A stretch of DNA of 64,000 nt from Siniperca chuatsi (GCF_020085105.1 NC_058045.1:11169833-11233832), one strand, 5' to 3'; positions 12,701 through 23,363 are shown, counted from the first letter of the stretch. Numbers and translations: made by a program. The notes: generated by a model not told the origin, from the letters alone.

Positions 12701-15700
12701 AGAATTATTACCTTTCTTTTTAATGTAATGTGCAATCCTGCTGTTTTGACCCTTTAGTGCCAGATACTGCAGTGTAAGGTGCAAACACATCTGTGCATTT
12801 GTTTTCATCTGTTCTGTAAAAAAAAAAAAGAAAAAACATTTTAAAAGAAAAGACACAGAAGAAAAAGTTGATATCTTGTCCCAGGTAGTTGATGTAGGTA
12901 GATGTCTTAGAAATTACAAAAAATAATTAAATAACTTTAATTTAGTTGAAATAACTTCTGAAAAAATGCACTTAAACAATAAGCACAATTACATATAAAT
13001 AATGACTCCTACTGCTTGTTTCCAAGGAGATCCAACCCTGATGTTCGAGCATTCATGCAGAAGATGGGATTTGGAGTAGACTTCACCAAACTGGAAGCAT
13101 TCTACATGGAGAAGTAGGTTGTAAAGGAGAACATACAGTGTAGAAAGCTTGGGGAAATACACCAACCAACACATTAATGTTACAAATGTCATTAATGTCT
13201 CTATTTCCAGCATTGTGAATATCACTTCAGCTCTCAACAAGACCTCTATCGTGTGGCAGGATGTGTTTGACTACCATGAACGAGTAAGTACACTCCGACA
13301 AATAACACCTCTATGATACAAAACAAAACTATACTTTGTGTCAGTGGTGTTCATATAGGCTCACATATTTTTTAGACATTGTTTAAAATATGATTATAAA
13401 TAATTTTTCTGCAAGTGTAGTGATGCATGGTGTTGATTTTTGCAGATAAGCAGTAATTTACATATTCACAAATATCAATATTTGAAATTTTGACATTTTT
13501 CATTTCATTGCAGCACCACCATGTGTTTAGTCTACACCAGTGAAGTTAGCTATTGCATTTTAATGCTTGCTGCAGATGCAGACATCTAATAAAAAACATT
13601 GCATATTGAGTATTATTTCAACTATTTTATACTGTGTCCAAGTATCTGCATTCACTGAAGGAGATATTTAAACTTAAATATATAAAGCATGTAGCATTTA
13701 TTTTGTCATAATATTTTCAAACATGTTTGTTCTTGAATTTTTCCTGCAGCAGGTGGATCACTGAAAGTTTTCCTATAAGATGAAGCTGACTGTCACACTG
13801 TTGGCTCAAATGAAAACAAGTTTTTGTAAATGTTTAAAGAGGAAAATCTGCTCTTTTCAACACAGGCTAGTAATGGTCACATTTAAACATAACTCGCCTA
13901 TTATAGCTCAAATAAATTAGAATAAACACTTGTGCAGTCATCCACATACTCTATCTAATATGTTCAATATCTTGGACATTTGTTTTTAGATAATCATATA
14001 ATTTTGACCTCAGCAGGTTTAGTGGCTGGAACTAACTGACCAACAATTTTTAACAGTATACTGTATTGTCTGATAACAACAAGCAAATGTATCACACACC
14101 CAGTTCATGTAAGTCTGATAGTCTACAGCATTGTGTTGCAGCGCAGCTCTCTATCAGTGGTGGAGGTATGGAGAGAGGGCTGTTACCTGTGTGAAGTGCG
14201 CAGGGTGGCTAAAGCAGGGCTCAGGGTGATTCTGGCCTCTCCATGGTATCTGGATCAGCCAGGACCCACACACAACTGGGCCCGCTACTACACTGTGTGG
14301 CCCCTTGCCTTCAAGGGTCAGAAAGTACCTGTGTGCTGTGGCTAGTTGAAGTTATACTATCTGTTGTGGTTTTTCGTCTCTAATAATAATTTACAGGTAA
14401 AACTTGGTTTCCTGTAAAATATAGGATGGTCTATTTGTAGCCATACCACTAGGTGGCAGTGAAGACTGTTGTCTATGCATCAATGTTACAGAGACATTTT
14501 CTGTGGCCCAGTTCCATATGGTATACTAATTGTATACAGAATATACTGTACACAAATTTTCATAGTATATAAATCAGTGTATTTTTTCAGTTGTATACAC
14601 ACTCCAAACAGTACTCAACTTAGAATTAGTATGTAGTATGGAATTGGGACATAGCTACTGAGAGGTGTGATTGCTGTGGTACGAGCTCGCAATGCTGTCT
14701 GATGGACAGCCCCATGGCTAACATGCACACTCTTCCCCTAAACATGGAAGTATAAAAATATTGCCATTGGCAGTTATTTAGTAAGTTTAGTAAAAAGCTC
14801 CTTGCATCAAATAATGGAAGCAAAGGCCCAGCAAAAGAGAGAGATATAAGTCTATCAAAAGCAGACCGTAGTCAGCTCTTTGCTAATATTTGACTACAAA
14901 TGATTGAAATGTATACGCTAATGGTATATGGTATATACTGTACAAAATACGGTACAAAACTCAGCAGAAATTAGTTTTTGAAGGCATTTTTGCTGCCTTT
15001 TCAAGCTTCTGTCCTAACCTGGAGGTGGTCTTTTACAGCAAGCCAGATAGCAGAATAACAAATGTGTCTTGCATGCTTGCTTCCTAGACAGGGTGTTCAA
15101 AACCGCTGTTTCACTATTATGCTCAAAATTAGGTTTTGGTGGAAATATAGCACATTTTTGGTATTAATATTATGCAATTATTTGCAAAACTTCACAATCA
15201 AGTGCATGCATTTTTTCACTATCTAGGTGTTGGTTGAGGATGTGTTTGGGCACATAAATTTTTCTGTTTAGGGGAAGGACCACCCTTTGTCTTTAAGATT
15301 TTTTTGAATTGTAGAGATATACAAACTTAACATTACAGATATTAAGAAGGATAAAAAACATTCTAATTGTCAATTACAGATTTACATTAATATGCTCTCT
15401 GCAGTATGGAAATTAAAAGGCTGTAAAAGCATTTGCTTCTGTAGACAGAATGTTTTTGTATGTAATAGGAGATAACTTGTTTGCAAGCATAGATTTATAC
15501 AGTTCACTTCCCATTTGTACTTGGTTTGTACCATCATGTACTGTGCACAGCATGCTCCAAGATGGTGATATTTTGGAGAAAGGATATTCTGACCAGGCTT
15601 TCAGTTTTTTAACAGCATGGTTTTGGGGAAGACTATGCTTTCGCAGCATAAGAATCGATTTCGAGAATCCGCCTAGAGTTCAGATGCTTTGCCCCATAGG

Positions 15701-16872
15701 AGGGGACAAATTCTGTGAACCATGTCTTGGTAAAAGCTTGCCCTTTTTGATAAATGTTCATTAAGGAATTTTTATATGTGTCTATTTTCTGAAATCTAAA
15801 ACACTAAATGTAAACAGATTAATCAATACAAAGATCAGGCAGACGGGTCAGTAGCAATATACTGTAGCACAGAAGGGCAAGACAGTATGTTGTTTGTCAC
15901 CCTGCTCAGATTCCTAAGGACACAGTGCTGCATATCTGGAAGGGCGTCCCAGCTAGTTATAAGGCAGAGCTCAGCAGGATCACCAAAGCTGGTATGAGGG
16001 TCCTGCTGGCTGCCCCGTGATACATCAACCACATTTCCTATGGCCAGGACTGGCCATAGGAAATGTACTACTACACTGTGCAGCCACAGAACATTTCTGG
16101 TGTGTGTATGGCCAAGTAATATCACATACTATTATAACCTGGCTCAGTTATGTGCTGGTGATGGTACTGGTCTGGTGATAGGTGCTGCCAATGTGAATTG
16201 TCATTTATAAAGGCCCGTTTTACATTGACTTGCTGAGTTTTGACTTGAAGTGGTGTGATAAATTTGAAGTGAAGATTCTGCTTGGTAGTAATCTCATTAT
16301 CAGCCTATGCTTAATTAAAACCCATCATATTATTAAAGCAAAGCTTTTCACTGTCCCCTCACAGGTACGGAGGAACAGAAGAAGCTGGTGATAGGGGGTG
16401 AGGTCTGCATGTGGGGGGAATATGTTGATGCCACCAATCTCACTCCACGTCTTTGGTACGAGATTAAAAAGACCCCTCTAAATTATCAAACTAGTCAATT
16501 TAATACAGTTAGTGCACCAAAAACTGCATGAAATCATTCAAAATAATCACTCATTGCATCCAAAATCACAGGCCAAGGGCAAGTGCTGCGGCAGAGAGAC
16601 TGTGGAGTGATGAGAAGCAGACTTCCAGTGTGGACAAGGCATTTCCTCGTTTGCAGGACTTTCGCTGCAAGCTCCTGAGGTAATTTACCTTTTCTATCCA
16701 GGACCTTTGAAGACCTTAGTGCTGGCACACCTCAACAAGACAATGGGTTCTCTCTCATAATGTCTGCTTGATTACATACTGATGTTTCTGCTTCCCTTTC
16801 TCCTCAAGGCGTGGCATCCAAGCAGAGCCTCTGTATGTTGGACACTGCAAACATGAGTACCAAGGTGTTTGA
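9768..16872 (+). CDS. hexa: Beta-hexosaminidase subunit alpha
   Basis: Fourteen exons with GT-AG borders and continuous phase: 9768-10029, 10680-10781, 10901-10966, 11222-11268, 11423-11533, 11623-11724, 11939-12071, 12386-12566, 13027-13113, 13211-13283, 14142-14316, 16365-16455, 16572-16679, 16809-16872; 533 codons plus stop (human 529). Lysosomal glycosidase removing terminal GlcNAc/GalNAc; the alpha subunit pairs with beta to degrade GM2 ganglioside. Visible parts: hydrophobic signal peptide ([19 protein letters not shown]), GH20b domain, then the GH20 barrel with [29 protein letters not shown] and the catalytic Asp-Glu pair in HLGGDEVDF (D328/E329). It ends [10 protein letters not shown]. 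Assignment to alpha rather than beta rests partly on linkage to arih1. Exon 11 is unusually divergent (see the pseudo-exon and findings). Exon 2 has a tandem NAG acceptor, so one residue is optional. Confidence 0.93.
11388..11420 (+). repeat. Long poly-T tract at a hexa splice acceptor
   Basis: A T-rich run (TTTCTTTC repeats then about 20 uninterrupted T) directly abuts the AG (11421-11422) of hexa exon 5 and serves as its polypyrimidine tract. It is a likely length-polymorphic site. Confidence 0.7.
14503..14652. mobile_element. Short MITE-like inverted repeat in a hexa intron
   Basis: The left end (GGCCCAGTTCCATATGG) and the reverse of the right end (GTCCCAATTCCATACTAC) form an imperfect inverted repeat. 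The inside is rich in GTATAC/GTATAT motifs, as in the common fish repeat with 'tagtatgtagtatggaatt' ends. No coding capacity. Borders are approximate. Confidence 0.45.
14653..15909. other. hexa intron sequence with no recognised feature
   Basis: Lies between the real exon 11 and its broken copy. A 104-codon open frame at 15450-15764 has no splice context or family match that I recognise. No trace of other duplicated hexa exons was seen here. Confidence 0.5.
15910..16099 (+). pseudogene. Decayed duplicate of hexa exon 11 (pseudo-exon)
   Basis: Lies between hexa exons 11 and 12. It retains a good acceptor (CACCCTGCTCAG), a GTGTGT donor and exactly the right phases (0 in, 1 out). Read in frame it gives [20 protein letters not shown], then [12 protein letters not shown], stop, [12 protein letters not shown], stop, then [11 protein letters not shown]. 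This is clearly the GH20 segment of human HEXA around VWRE...APWYLNRISYGPDW. The first stop is TGG to TGA at the conserved Trp (16018-16020); the second is TAG at 16054-16056 inside an inserted inverted copy. In places it looks more like the canonical family sequence than the intact exon 11 does. Inclusion would truncate the protein, so it should be skipped. Confidence 0.85.
16031..16066. repeat. Perfect 16-bp inverted repeat with 4-nt loop inside the pseudo-exon
   Basis: ACATTTCCTATGGCCA (16031-16046), loop GGAC, then its exact reverse complement (16051-16066). The left arm is ancestral coding sequence (HISYGQ region). The right arm replaces or extends the expected codons after the DW pair and introduces a TAG stop. 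This pattern fits a short template switch during replication. Confidence 0.9.
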
Positions 16873-17318
16873 AGATGTTGGATGGATTAACTTTGGAAGG
16901 TTTTTCTGGAGAATGTTTGAACAAATTAAGTTCACTGTTGCCTTCTTTGCGGATTCTGAAAAAATCTTGTGTGGGGCATTTCAAATGGTATAAAATCTTT
17001 AAGAAATATTTTGTTACACTATGTATACACTAAAATGCTTTCTCAGGGACTTATCTCATTACCTATATTTTCTCATTCTCATTTTAACTCAATAACTATT
17101 TGAATATTTAACTTTTTATTTTAAATTTTGTAAATTTAGCAGTCATAATATAGAAATGTTACTAAAAACCTTCCTTGGAGGAAACCAAAGTGCTGCACTG
17201 TAATGCCATGTTGAATTGTACTTGATGAAAGATGACTCCAAAATATAGAATGTACATTTTCAGTTTAAATATTTACACTGCCAATATGCTGTAGCTTGTA
17301 GTCTTGGCATTGAAATGT

Positions 17319-17324
17319 AATAAA
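17319..17324 (+). terminator. Candidate hexa polyadenylation signal
   Basis: AATAAA about 450 bp after the hexa stop, followed by a T/G-containing stretch (GGTGTGCAG). It is the first strong signal downstream of the gene. Confidence 0.55.
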
Positions 17325-17639
17325 ATAATATTGGTGTGCAGACATTATCTCTGTTTTTCTAAACACCTGTTACTGTAACACTTTGAACTGTTGAAAATTC
17401 TCACTTAGAAGAAATTAACATTACACGTTGTCTCTATACATACTGTAATTAGACAGGTTGCCAGTCTAATCACAATGCTAACAAAAATAGATAAACACAT
17501 TGACTACCCTTTTCATACATATTGGCAGTTTAGATTTTCCAGGTTGTCCGACCTTCAGGTCTTTATGGAGGAAACAAGCACCCAGAGGAAATCCAAGCAG
17601 ACATGGCAAGAACATGTACACTTCACACAGAAACGCAAT

Positions 17640-17860
17640 TCAAATTAATTTTATTTATGTAGCACAAAATGGATATCAACAAATGACACTCGTGCTCAGA
17701 AACTTTGTTCAAATAAGGAACTCCACATTAAAACCCTTTAACAGGGAAAAAATGGGAGAAACCTCAGGAAGAGAGAGGAGAGAGCCCTCCTGCAACAGGA
17801 CCATATATGCAAACAAAAATTGCAGTAGTAGAATTGCAATGGAGAAATTAATAATAATAA
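17640..17860 (+). repeat. Degenerate common teleost interspersed repeat
   Basis: Contains TTCAAATTAATTTTATTTAT followed by a 'tagcacaaaatgg' stretch, and further on AACAGGGAAAAAATGGGAGA, 'aacctcaggaagagagagg' and a CAACAGGACC phrase. These recur in a very abundant fish repeat. An open frame over it (17500-17889) is an accident of the repeat. Flanking AT-rich sequence to 18080 shows nothing else. Confidence 0.55.
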
Positions 17861-18079
17861 TGACAATAATGTCATTATATAGTATATGATATAGTATTAT
17901 AATATTGTGTATTACTATATGTAATATAGTATTATAATAGTAATGACATTATTACTAAGTATAAAAAGTTAATGTCAGGTAAATAGAAAAACAGATGCAG
18001 AACAACTTCCATATGCCACAAGAGCTTTGTACCTCAGAGATCTGGAGAAAAGATAGACTACAGATGCCATGTTATAAAA

Positions 18080-18216
18080 CTCCAAGGCTTTCAAGTGTTG
18101 TGACAGCAACAATAACAAAAATGATCATTACTGTGTTAAAAATGTGACAAAAATACTTTTTCGACATCACCCTCAAGTGAGCAAGTAAAAGCTCCAAATA
18201 ATCCTTTTTAGAGCTT
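18080..18216 (+). repeat. Solitary diverged copy of the 20.6-25.2 kb satellite monomer
   Basis: The order of motifs is that of the array monomer: CTCCAAGGCTT, GTTGTGACAGCAACAATAAC, TTTCGACATCACCCTCAAGT, GAGCAAG, then CTCCAAATAATCCTTTT. The array versions are TTCCAAGGCTT, GTCTTGACAGTAATAATAAC, TTTTGACACCACCCTCAAGT, GGGCAAGG and CTTCCAAAAAACCTTT. It lies 2.4 kb from the array, on the other side of the Helentron remnant. Confidence 0.65.
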
Positions 18217-18527
18217 CAAGCAGGATTTAACAAGCCTCTGGTACAAGTCGCAACATGGCCCACGGAGGCAATGCAAATCGGACCTGGGGAACTGGGGAGA
18301 ATGTTGTAAGAATTTTCCCCAGTTCCTCTCAATCTTATTTAACAGAGAGCAGAACAAGAAGAAACACACAAAGACCAAATATGGGTGATAAACATTACTG
18401 ATCGCTACAAAAATAGATCCAAAACCATTGAATTCATATATATATGTTTGGCTACTTTTACTTCAGAATACAGAAATGTGAACAATCAATCTTGATGATA
18501 AAAAGATTGGCAGAAAACTTAGGTTAA

Positions 18528-19460
18528 ATGTTATATTTCCATAGTCAGTACCAGTACTTGAAAATAGGTGCTGATGAGGACAAAGTGACAAGCAGTGGTG
18601 GCCTTAGACATCAATTTCCATTATGTCTAGCCTGGGCTTGCACAATACATCAAGTGCAAAGCTTAACTTTAGACAAAGCATTGGTGTCATTTAAAAAAAA
18701 AATTCTGGGCTGGCCAAGCATATGTAGCCTTAAGTTGAGTGACATCTTTGGAAAATCTTGTCATTCAGGATTTTAAAGCCACTGCCTTATATTCCAAAAA
18801 TTATATTGACATTAATCTACAGAAAATGGAAAAATATATTGAGGCTCCATTAACAAGAACAGAATTTTTTGTGAAGGTCTGATTACATAACATTCAAGGT
18901 CTAGATGTGCACGTAACAGACCTAAAACATGATCACAGGATATTGGATTCTGACATACTTTGTATTACAGAATCATGGTTGCAACACAATGTGCCACATA
19001 ATAATATTGCAATGCCAGGATGGACATTTCACCATAAAGTACGGTCTCAATCATACAGCAACATGGCCATTTTCTCTGGTTTACAGATAGAACACCATGG
19101 TGGTGTTGGCTTCTATCACAAAAACCACCTCATTTGTAACATTCTACATGTGCTTTATAGTGACTTGAAAGCCATAATGTTTAATGTTCAGCCTCTGAAC
19201 CACAATTACATAGACCGCCATTATACAAAATTAGTTAGCCATTTAAATCAACTTTCAGGAGGCAACATAAAATGGGTGATTTTAATGACAATACACTTGT
19301 TTCGAAATCCATAGAAAACCTCATGCAACAGCAAGGTTAGTCAAATTGTAACCACACCAACAACAGAAAATGGGACAGTAATTGATCACATTTACATAAA
19401 AGACACTGATCCTAAAATTGCAAATCTGAAAATAATTTCCACATACTACCATTAATGTAT
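18528..19460 (+). mobile_element. Helentron (Helitron2-type) remnant: Pif1-like helicase C-terminus plus AP-endonuclease
   Basis: Broken coding sequence of a rolling-circle transposon. Helicase part: [20 protein letters not shown] (about 18620-18680) matches the Helitron Pif1-like motif region; after a frameshift comes AGQAYVALS, a stop in place of Arg, then [14 protein letters not shown] (helicase motif VI region, about 18710-18775). Endonuclease part: HNIQGLDVHVTDLKHDHR, DILCITESWLQ (from about 18890), then after another frameshift MGDFNDN (about 19273) and QIVTTPTTENGTVIDHIYI (about 19342-19400), the C-terminal Asp-His motif of EEP endonucleases. Helicase followed by endonuclease in one transposon ORF is the Helentron arrangement. 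Several stops and frameshifts make it dead. The Rep domain and the ends were not found. Confidence 0.8.
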
Positions 19461-19869
19461 TTTTATGGGTTTCTTACTTGCTAACTAGGGCCACAGGGCA
19501 ACATTCATCACTGAAGGTGGAAAGTCTGTACTACCATGGGGGCTCTTTTAGTGAGTTTATGAGCTTTTTCATGTGTATGACTTAACAAATTACACAGTTG
19601 AGGAGCCATTTGTAGTATTTAGTAGACAGTATTTCTAAATTCTGTCATAGACCACAAGAGACAAGCCTTCAGTCTTAGGATTGTAGAAGCCCAAAAAAAT
19701 AGAAATGTCCATCCAACTCTAGTGTCCTTTACTTTACAGATCCATCGTGCAAAATCCCCTGCATTCACCTCATTATTCACCTTGTTACATGCCTTAGATT
19801 ACTCATTCTATTTATTTTTATTTTTGCAACAATTTATGCAGATTGGATTTGCAATCTAAGATTAGTTAA

Positions 19870-20570
19870 AAAAGTAGGTTTCTATATGTCATGATTTTGC
19901 AACAAAAGTACCACCTAGGGGCTGATTGGCACAAAATTTTGCACTGAGCCTCTGTGGGGCATGGGAAAGTACTGGCCCAAGTTTCATGTTATTTGGACAA
20001 TCCTATGTGGATATATGACATCACTTTCTGTTTTACTGCAACCTATAGGAAGTTGTTCCTTTTTAACTTGCGCATTTTTTGGAGTATCAAAATTCTTTTA
20101 ATAATTTTTGTTCATGAGGGTCCATAGATTCTATGTGCAAAGGTTTGTGCAGATCGGACTCACCACCTAGGAGGAGTTTGAAAAAGTACGTTTGCATATT
20201 TCATTATTTTGCAACAACACTGTTACCTAGTGGCAGATTGGCACCACATTTTGTCAAAGTGGGGCATGAGAAACTACTGAGCCAAGTTTTGTGTTAATCG
20301 GACAGACTATGTATAGCGATAGGGATATTAATACATTTTTTCATATTTTGAAAATCAGTAGATGTGCTGAAAAAGTCAATGGATGTGCTGAAACATTTAT
20401 AGCTCTGTAGGATGTACGCGTGATTATCTGTGACAATAACTTTGGAATATGAAACGTTTAGAAATTTACATTTGTTGTAATAAGCTACGCCCACTTTTAT
20501 CAATCATTACCAAATTTTATGCATCAACTAAGTCATGACCCTAGATCATGCAAGCTGAGTTTTGTACGAA
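19870..20570 (+). repeat. Older copy of the 'cctagtggc' fish repeat
   Basis: Two internal blocks recur: TTGCAACAAAAGTACCACCT with AGGGGCTGATTGGCACAAAA (about 19900), and TTGCAACAACACTGTTACCT with AGTGGCAGATTGGCACCACA (about 20210). Phrases such as CAAGTTTCATGTTATTTGGA resemble the element at 8340-9180. It abuts the tandem array directly. No coding capacity. Confidence 0.5.
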
Positions 20571-22007
20571 TCCATGGAAATTCCTTGTGAAGAATTACAC
20601 AATAGGGATCTTCTTCCAAGGCTTGAAGGTGTCTTGACTGTAATAATAACAAGAATTATAACAGCAAAACAAAAGATAAATGGCTATTTTGACACCACCC
20701 TCAAGTGGGCAAGGAAAGTCTTCCAAAAAACCTTTAAGTGAGTTAAAGTTGGAAGTTTCCTTGGGAAGAATTACAGAAGAGGGACCTTCTTCCAAGGCTT
20801 GCAGGTGTCTTGACAGTAATAATAACAACAAGAATTATAACAACAAAACAAAGAATAAATGCCTATTTTGACACCACCCTCCAGTGGGCAAGAAAGATCT
20901 TCCAAAAACACTTTGAGTGAGTAAAAATTGGAAGTCTCCTTGGGAAGAATTACACAAGAGGGACCTTCTTCGAAGGCTTGAAGGTGTCTTCACAGTCAAA
21001 TTTACAGAAATGATGACAGCAAAACAAGAAAAAATGGCTATTTTGACACATCCCACCAGTCAGCATGGGCAAATTTGGAAGTTTCCTTGGGAAGAATTAC
21101 ACAAGAGGAACCTTTTTCCAAGGCTTGCAGGTGTCTTGACAGTAATAATAACAAGAACTATAACAGCAAAACAAAGAATAAATGCGTATTTTGACACCAC
21201 CCTCCAGTGGGCAAGGTACAACGTCCAAAAACCCTTTGAGTCAGGCAAACCTGGAAGTCTCCTTGGGAAGAATTACACAAGAGGGACCTTCTTCCAAGGC
21301 TTGCAGGTGTCTTCACCGTCAAATTTACAGAGATTAAAATGGCAAAAAAATAAATAAAAGGCTATTTTGACACCACCCACCAGTCAGCATGGGCAAACTT
21401 GGAAGTTTCCTTGTGAAGAATTACACAAGAGGGGCGTTCTTCCAAGGCTTGCAGGTGTCTTGACAGTAAAAAGGAAAAGAAATTATAACAGCAAAACAAG
21501 AAATAAATGACTATTTTGACACCACCCTCCAGTGGGCAAGGTACAACGTCCAAAAAACCTTTGAGTCAGGCAAACTTGGACATTTTGTTGGAAAGAATTG
21601 TACAAAAAGGACATTCTTCAAAGGCTTGCAGGTGTCTTCACAGTCAAATTTACAAAAATTATAACATCAAAATAAGAAATGAATGGCTATTTTGACACCA
21701 CCCTTCAGTTGGCAAGGGCAAACTTGTAAGTTTCCTTGGGAAGAATTGCACAAGAGGGGCCTTCTTCCAAGGCTTGCGGGTGTCTTGACAGTAAAATTAA
21801 CAGAAATTATAACAGCAAAACAAAAAATAAATGCATATTTTGACACCACCCTCAAGTGGGCAAGAAAGATCTTCCAAAAACACTTTGAGTGAGTTAAAGT
21901 TGGAAGTTTCCTTGGGAAGAATTCCACAAGAGGGACCGTCTTCCAAGGCTTGAAGGTGTCTTCACAGTCAAATTTACAGAAATTATAACAGCAAAACAAG
22001 AAATAAA

Positions 22008-22638
22008 TGGCTATTTTGACACCACTCTCTAGTCGGAAAAGGGCAAATTTGAAAGTTTACTTGAGAAGAATTACACAAAAGGGACCTTCTTCCAAGGCTT
22101 GCAGGTGTCATGAGAGGTATAATAACATGAATTATGATAGCAAAAGAAGAAATAAATGCATATTTTGACACCACCCTCAAGTGGGTAAGGAAAATTTTCC
22201 AAAAATCATTTGGTTGGAGCTGGAGCAACACACTCAGGAGACTGGAAACACACAGAACCAGGAGCTGGAGTGACCCACACGGGAGACTGGAGAAAACACG
22301 GGACCAGGAGCTGGAGCAACACACTCAGGAGACTGGAAACACACAGAACCAGGAGCTGGAGTGACCCACACGGGAGACTGGAGAAGACAGGAGCCGGGGT
22401 AGAAGTACCGGATACGAATAGGTAAGTCCGTGGCGTAGAGGATACAGGAGAAAAGCGTTCTGTCTAAATCCTAACGAGACCGGACCCTGACTGTGGTGAG
22501 GAGCTGGGTTTTATAGGTGAGTGGAGTGCTAATTGATTGCAGGTGTGTACGAGGTGACAGGTGCTTGGAATTAGTACTCAGGTGAGGGAGTGCAGAGTGA
22601 AGGGGAGTGGCTGGAGAGCACATGACAGACTGTGACAG
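22008..22638 (+). repeat. Segmental duplication within the array, copy A
   Basis: Begins with a satellite monomer (TATTTTGACACCACTCTCTA), runs through the 46-bp minisatellite and a unique spacer (GTAGAAGTACCGGATACGAA), and ends near GAGCACATGACAGACTGTG. Copy B at 23364-23900 is almost identical base by base but has 92 bp less minisatellite. After copy A the sequence continues into a C-run and the GC-rich block; after copy B it returns to satellite. Confidence 0.85.
22216..22389 (+). repeat. 46-bp minisatellite (about four units)
   Basis: Alternating half-units GGAGCTGGAGCAACACACTC... and GGAGCTGGAGTGACCCACAC..., each about 46 bp and both including GGAGACTGGA, make a 92-bp dimer present twice here and once at about 23573-23655. 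As 46 is not a multiple of 3, the reading frame rotates, so this is not a repeat protein. Confidence 0.8.
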
Positions 22639-23007
22639 TACCCCCCCCCTCCATGGCCAGCTCCCGAGGGCTGAAAGACCCCCCCTTCCCCTGACACTGC
22701 GGCTTGTCCCTAGGGGCCAAGCCGATCCGGGGAGCTTATCGGGGTCCGGTGTGTCGGGCGGCCGATCGGGAGCCTGGACACGGGTTGAGCCGGAGACGCG
22801 GGCGGTCGACCTGGAGCTTGGGCCGGGCTGGAGACCGGAGCGGACTCTGGCGGACGACCAGGAGACGGCGGGAGACCGGAGAGGAGGCTGGCGACTCCGG
22901 CGGTCGGACCTCCGGGCTGGGAGCCGGAGCGGAGCCTGGGGATTCGGGCGGCTGGCGGACCTCCGGGCTGCGAGCCGGAGCGGAGCCTGGGGATTCGGGC
23001 GACAGGC
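22639..23007 (+). other. GC-rich insert with internal direct repeats
   Basis: Starts with TACCCCCCCCTCCATGGCCA and is strongly GC-rich, unlike everything around it. The phrase AGCCGGAGCGGAGCCTGGGG recurs (about 22921 and 22974) together with CGGACCTCCGGGCTG. It is open in several frames on both strands (for example 22607-23077 +), as expected for repetitive GC-rich DNA with few stop codons. A C-run preceded by GTGACAGTA is often seen in fish repeat families. I do not recognise a protein in it. Confidence 0.6.
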
Positions 23008-23363
23008 TTGCAGGTGTCTTCATCGTCAAATTTACAGAGATTATAATGGCAAAACAAGAAATAAAAGGCTATTTTGACACCACCCACCAGTCAGCACGGG
23101 CAAACTTGGAAGTTTCCTTGTGAGGAATTACACAAGAGGGACCTTCTTTTATGGCTTGAGGGTGTCATTCATGATTAAAATTAACGGAACTTATATCAGG
23201 AAAAAAAAAAAACAAACAAAAAACAAGTGGGCAAAGAAAGTCTCCCAAAAAACCGTTGGAAGTTCACTTGGGAAGAATTACAAAAAAAGGGACCTTCTTC
23301 CAAGGCTTGAAGGTGTCTTCACAGTCAATTTTACAGAAATTATAACAGCAAAACAAGAAATAA

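Noticed and set aside
15450-15764. 104-codon open frame in a hexa intron
   Set aside because: No recognisable motif, no splice support and no relation to hexa exons. It is probably chance.
17500-17889. 129-codon open frame
   Set aside because: It lies over a common teleost interspersed repeat; nothing protein-like was seen.
18907-19314. 135-codon open frame as a host gene
   Set aside because: It is the endonuclease part of a frameshifted Helentron, not a host protein.
22607-23123. 156- and 139-codon open frames, Arg/Gly-rich
   Set aside because: They span the C-run, the GC-rich repeat and the satellite; overlapping long frames on both strands reflect composition and repetition.
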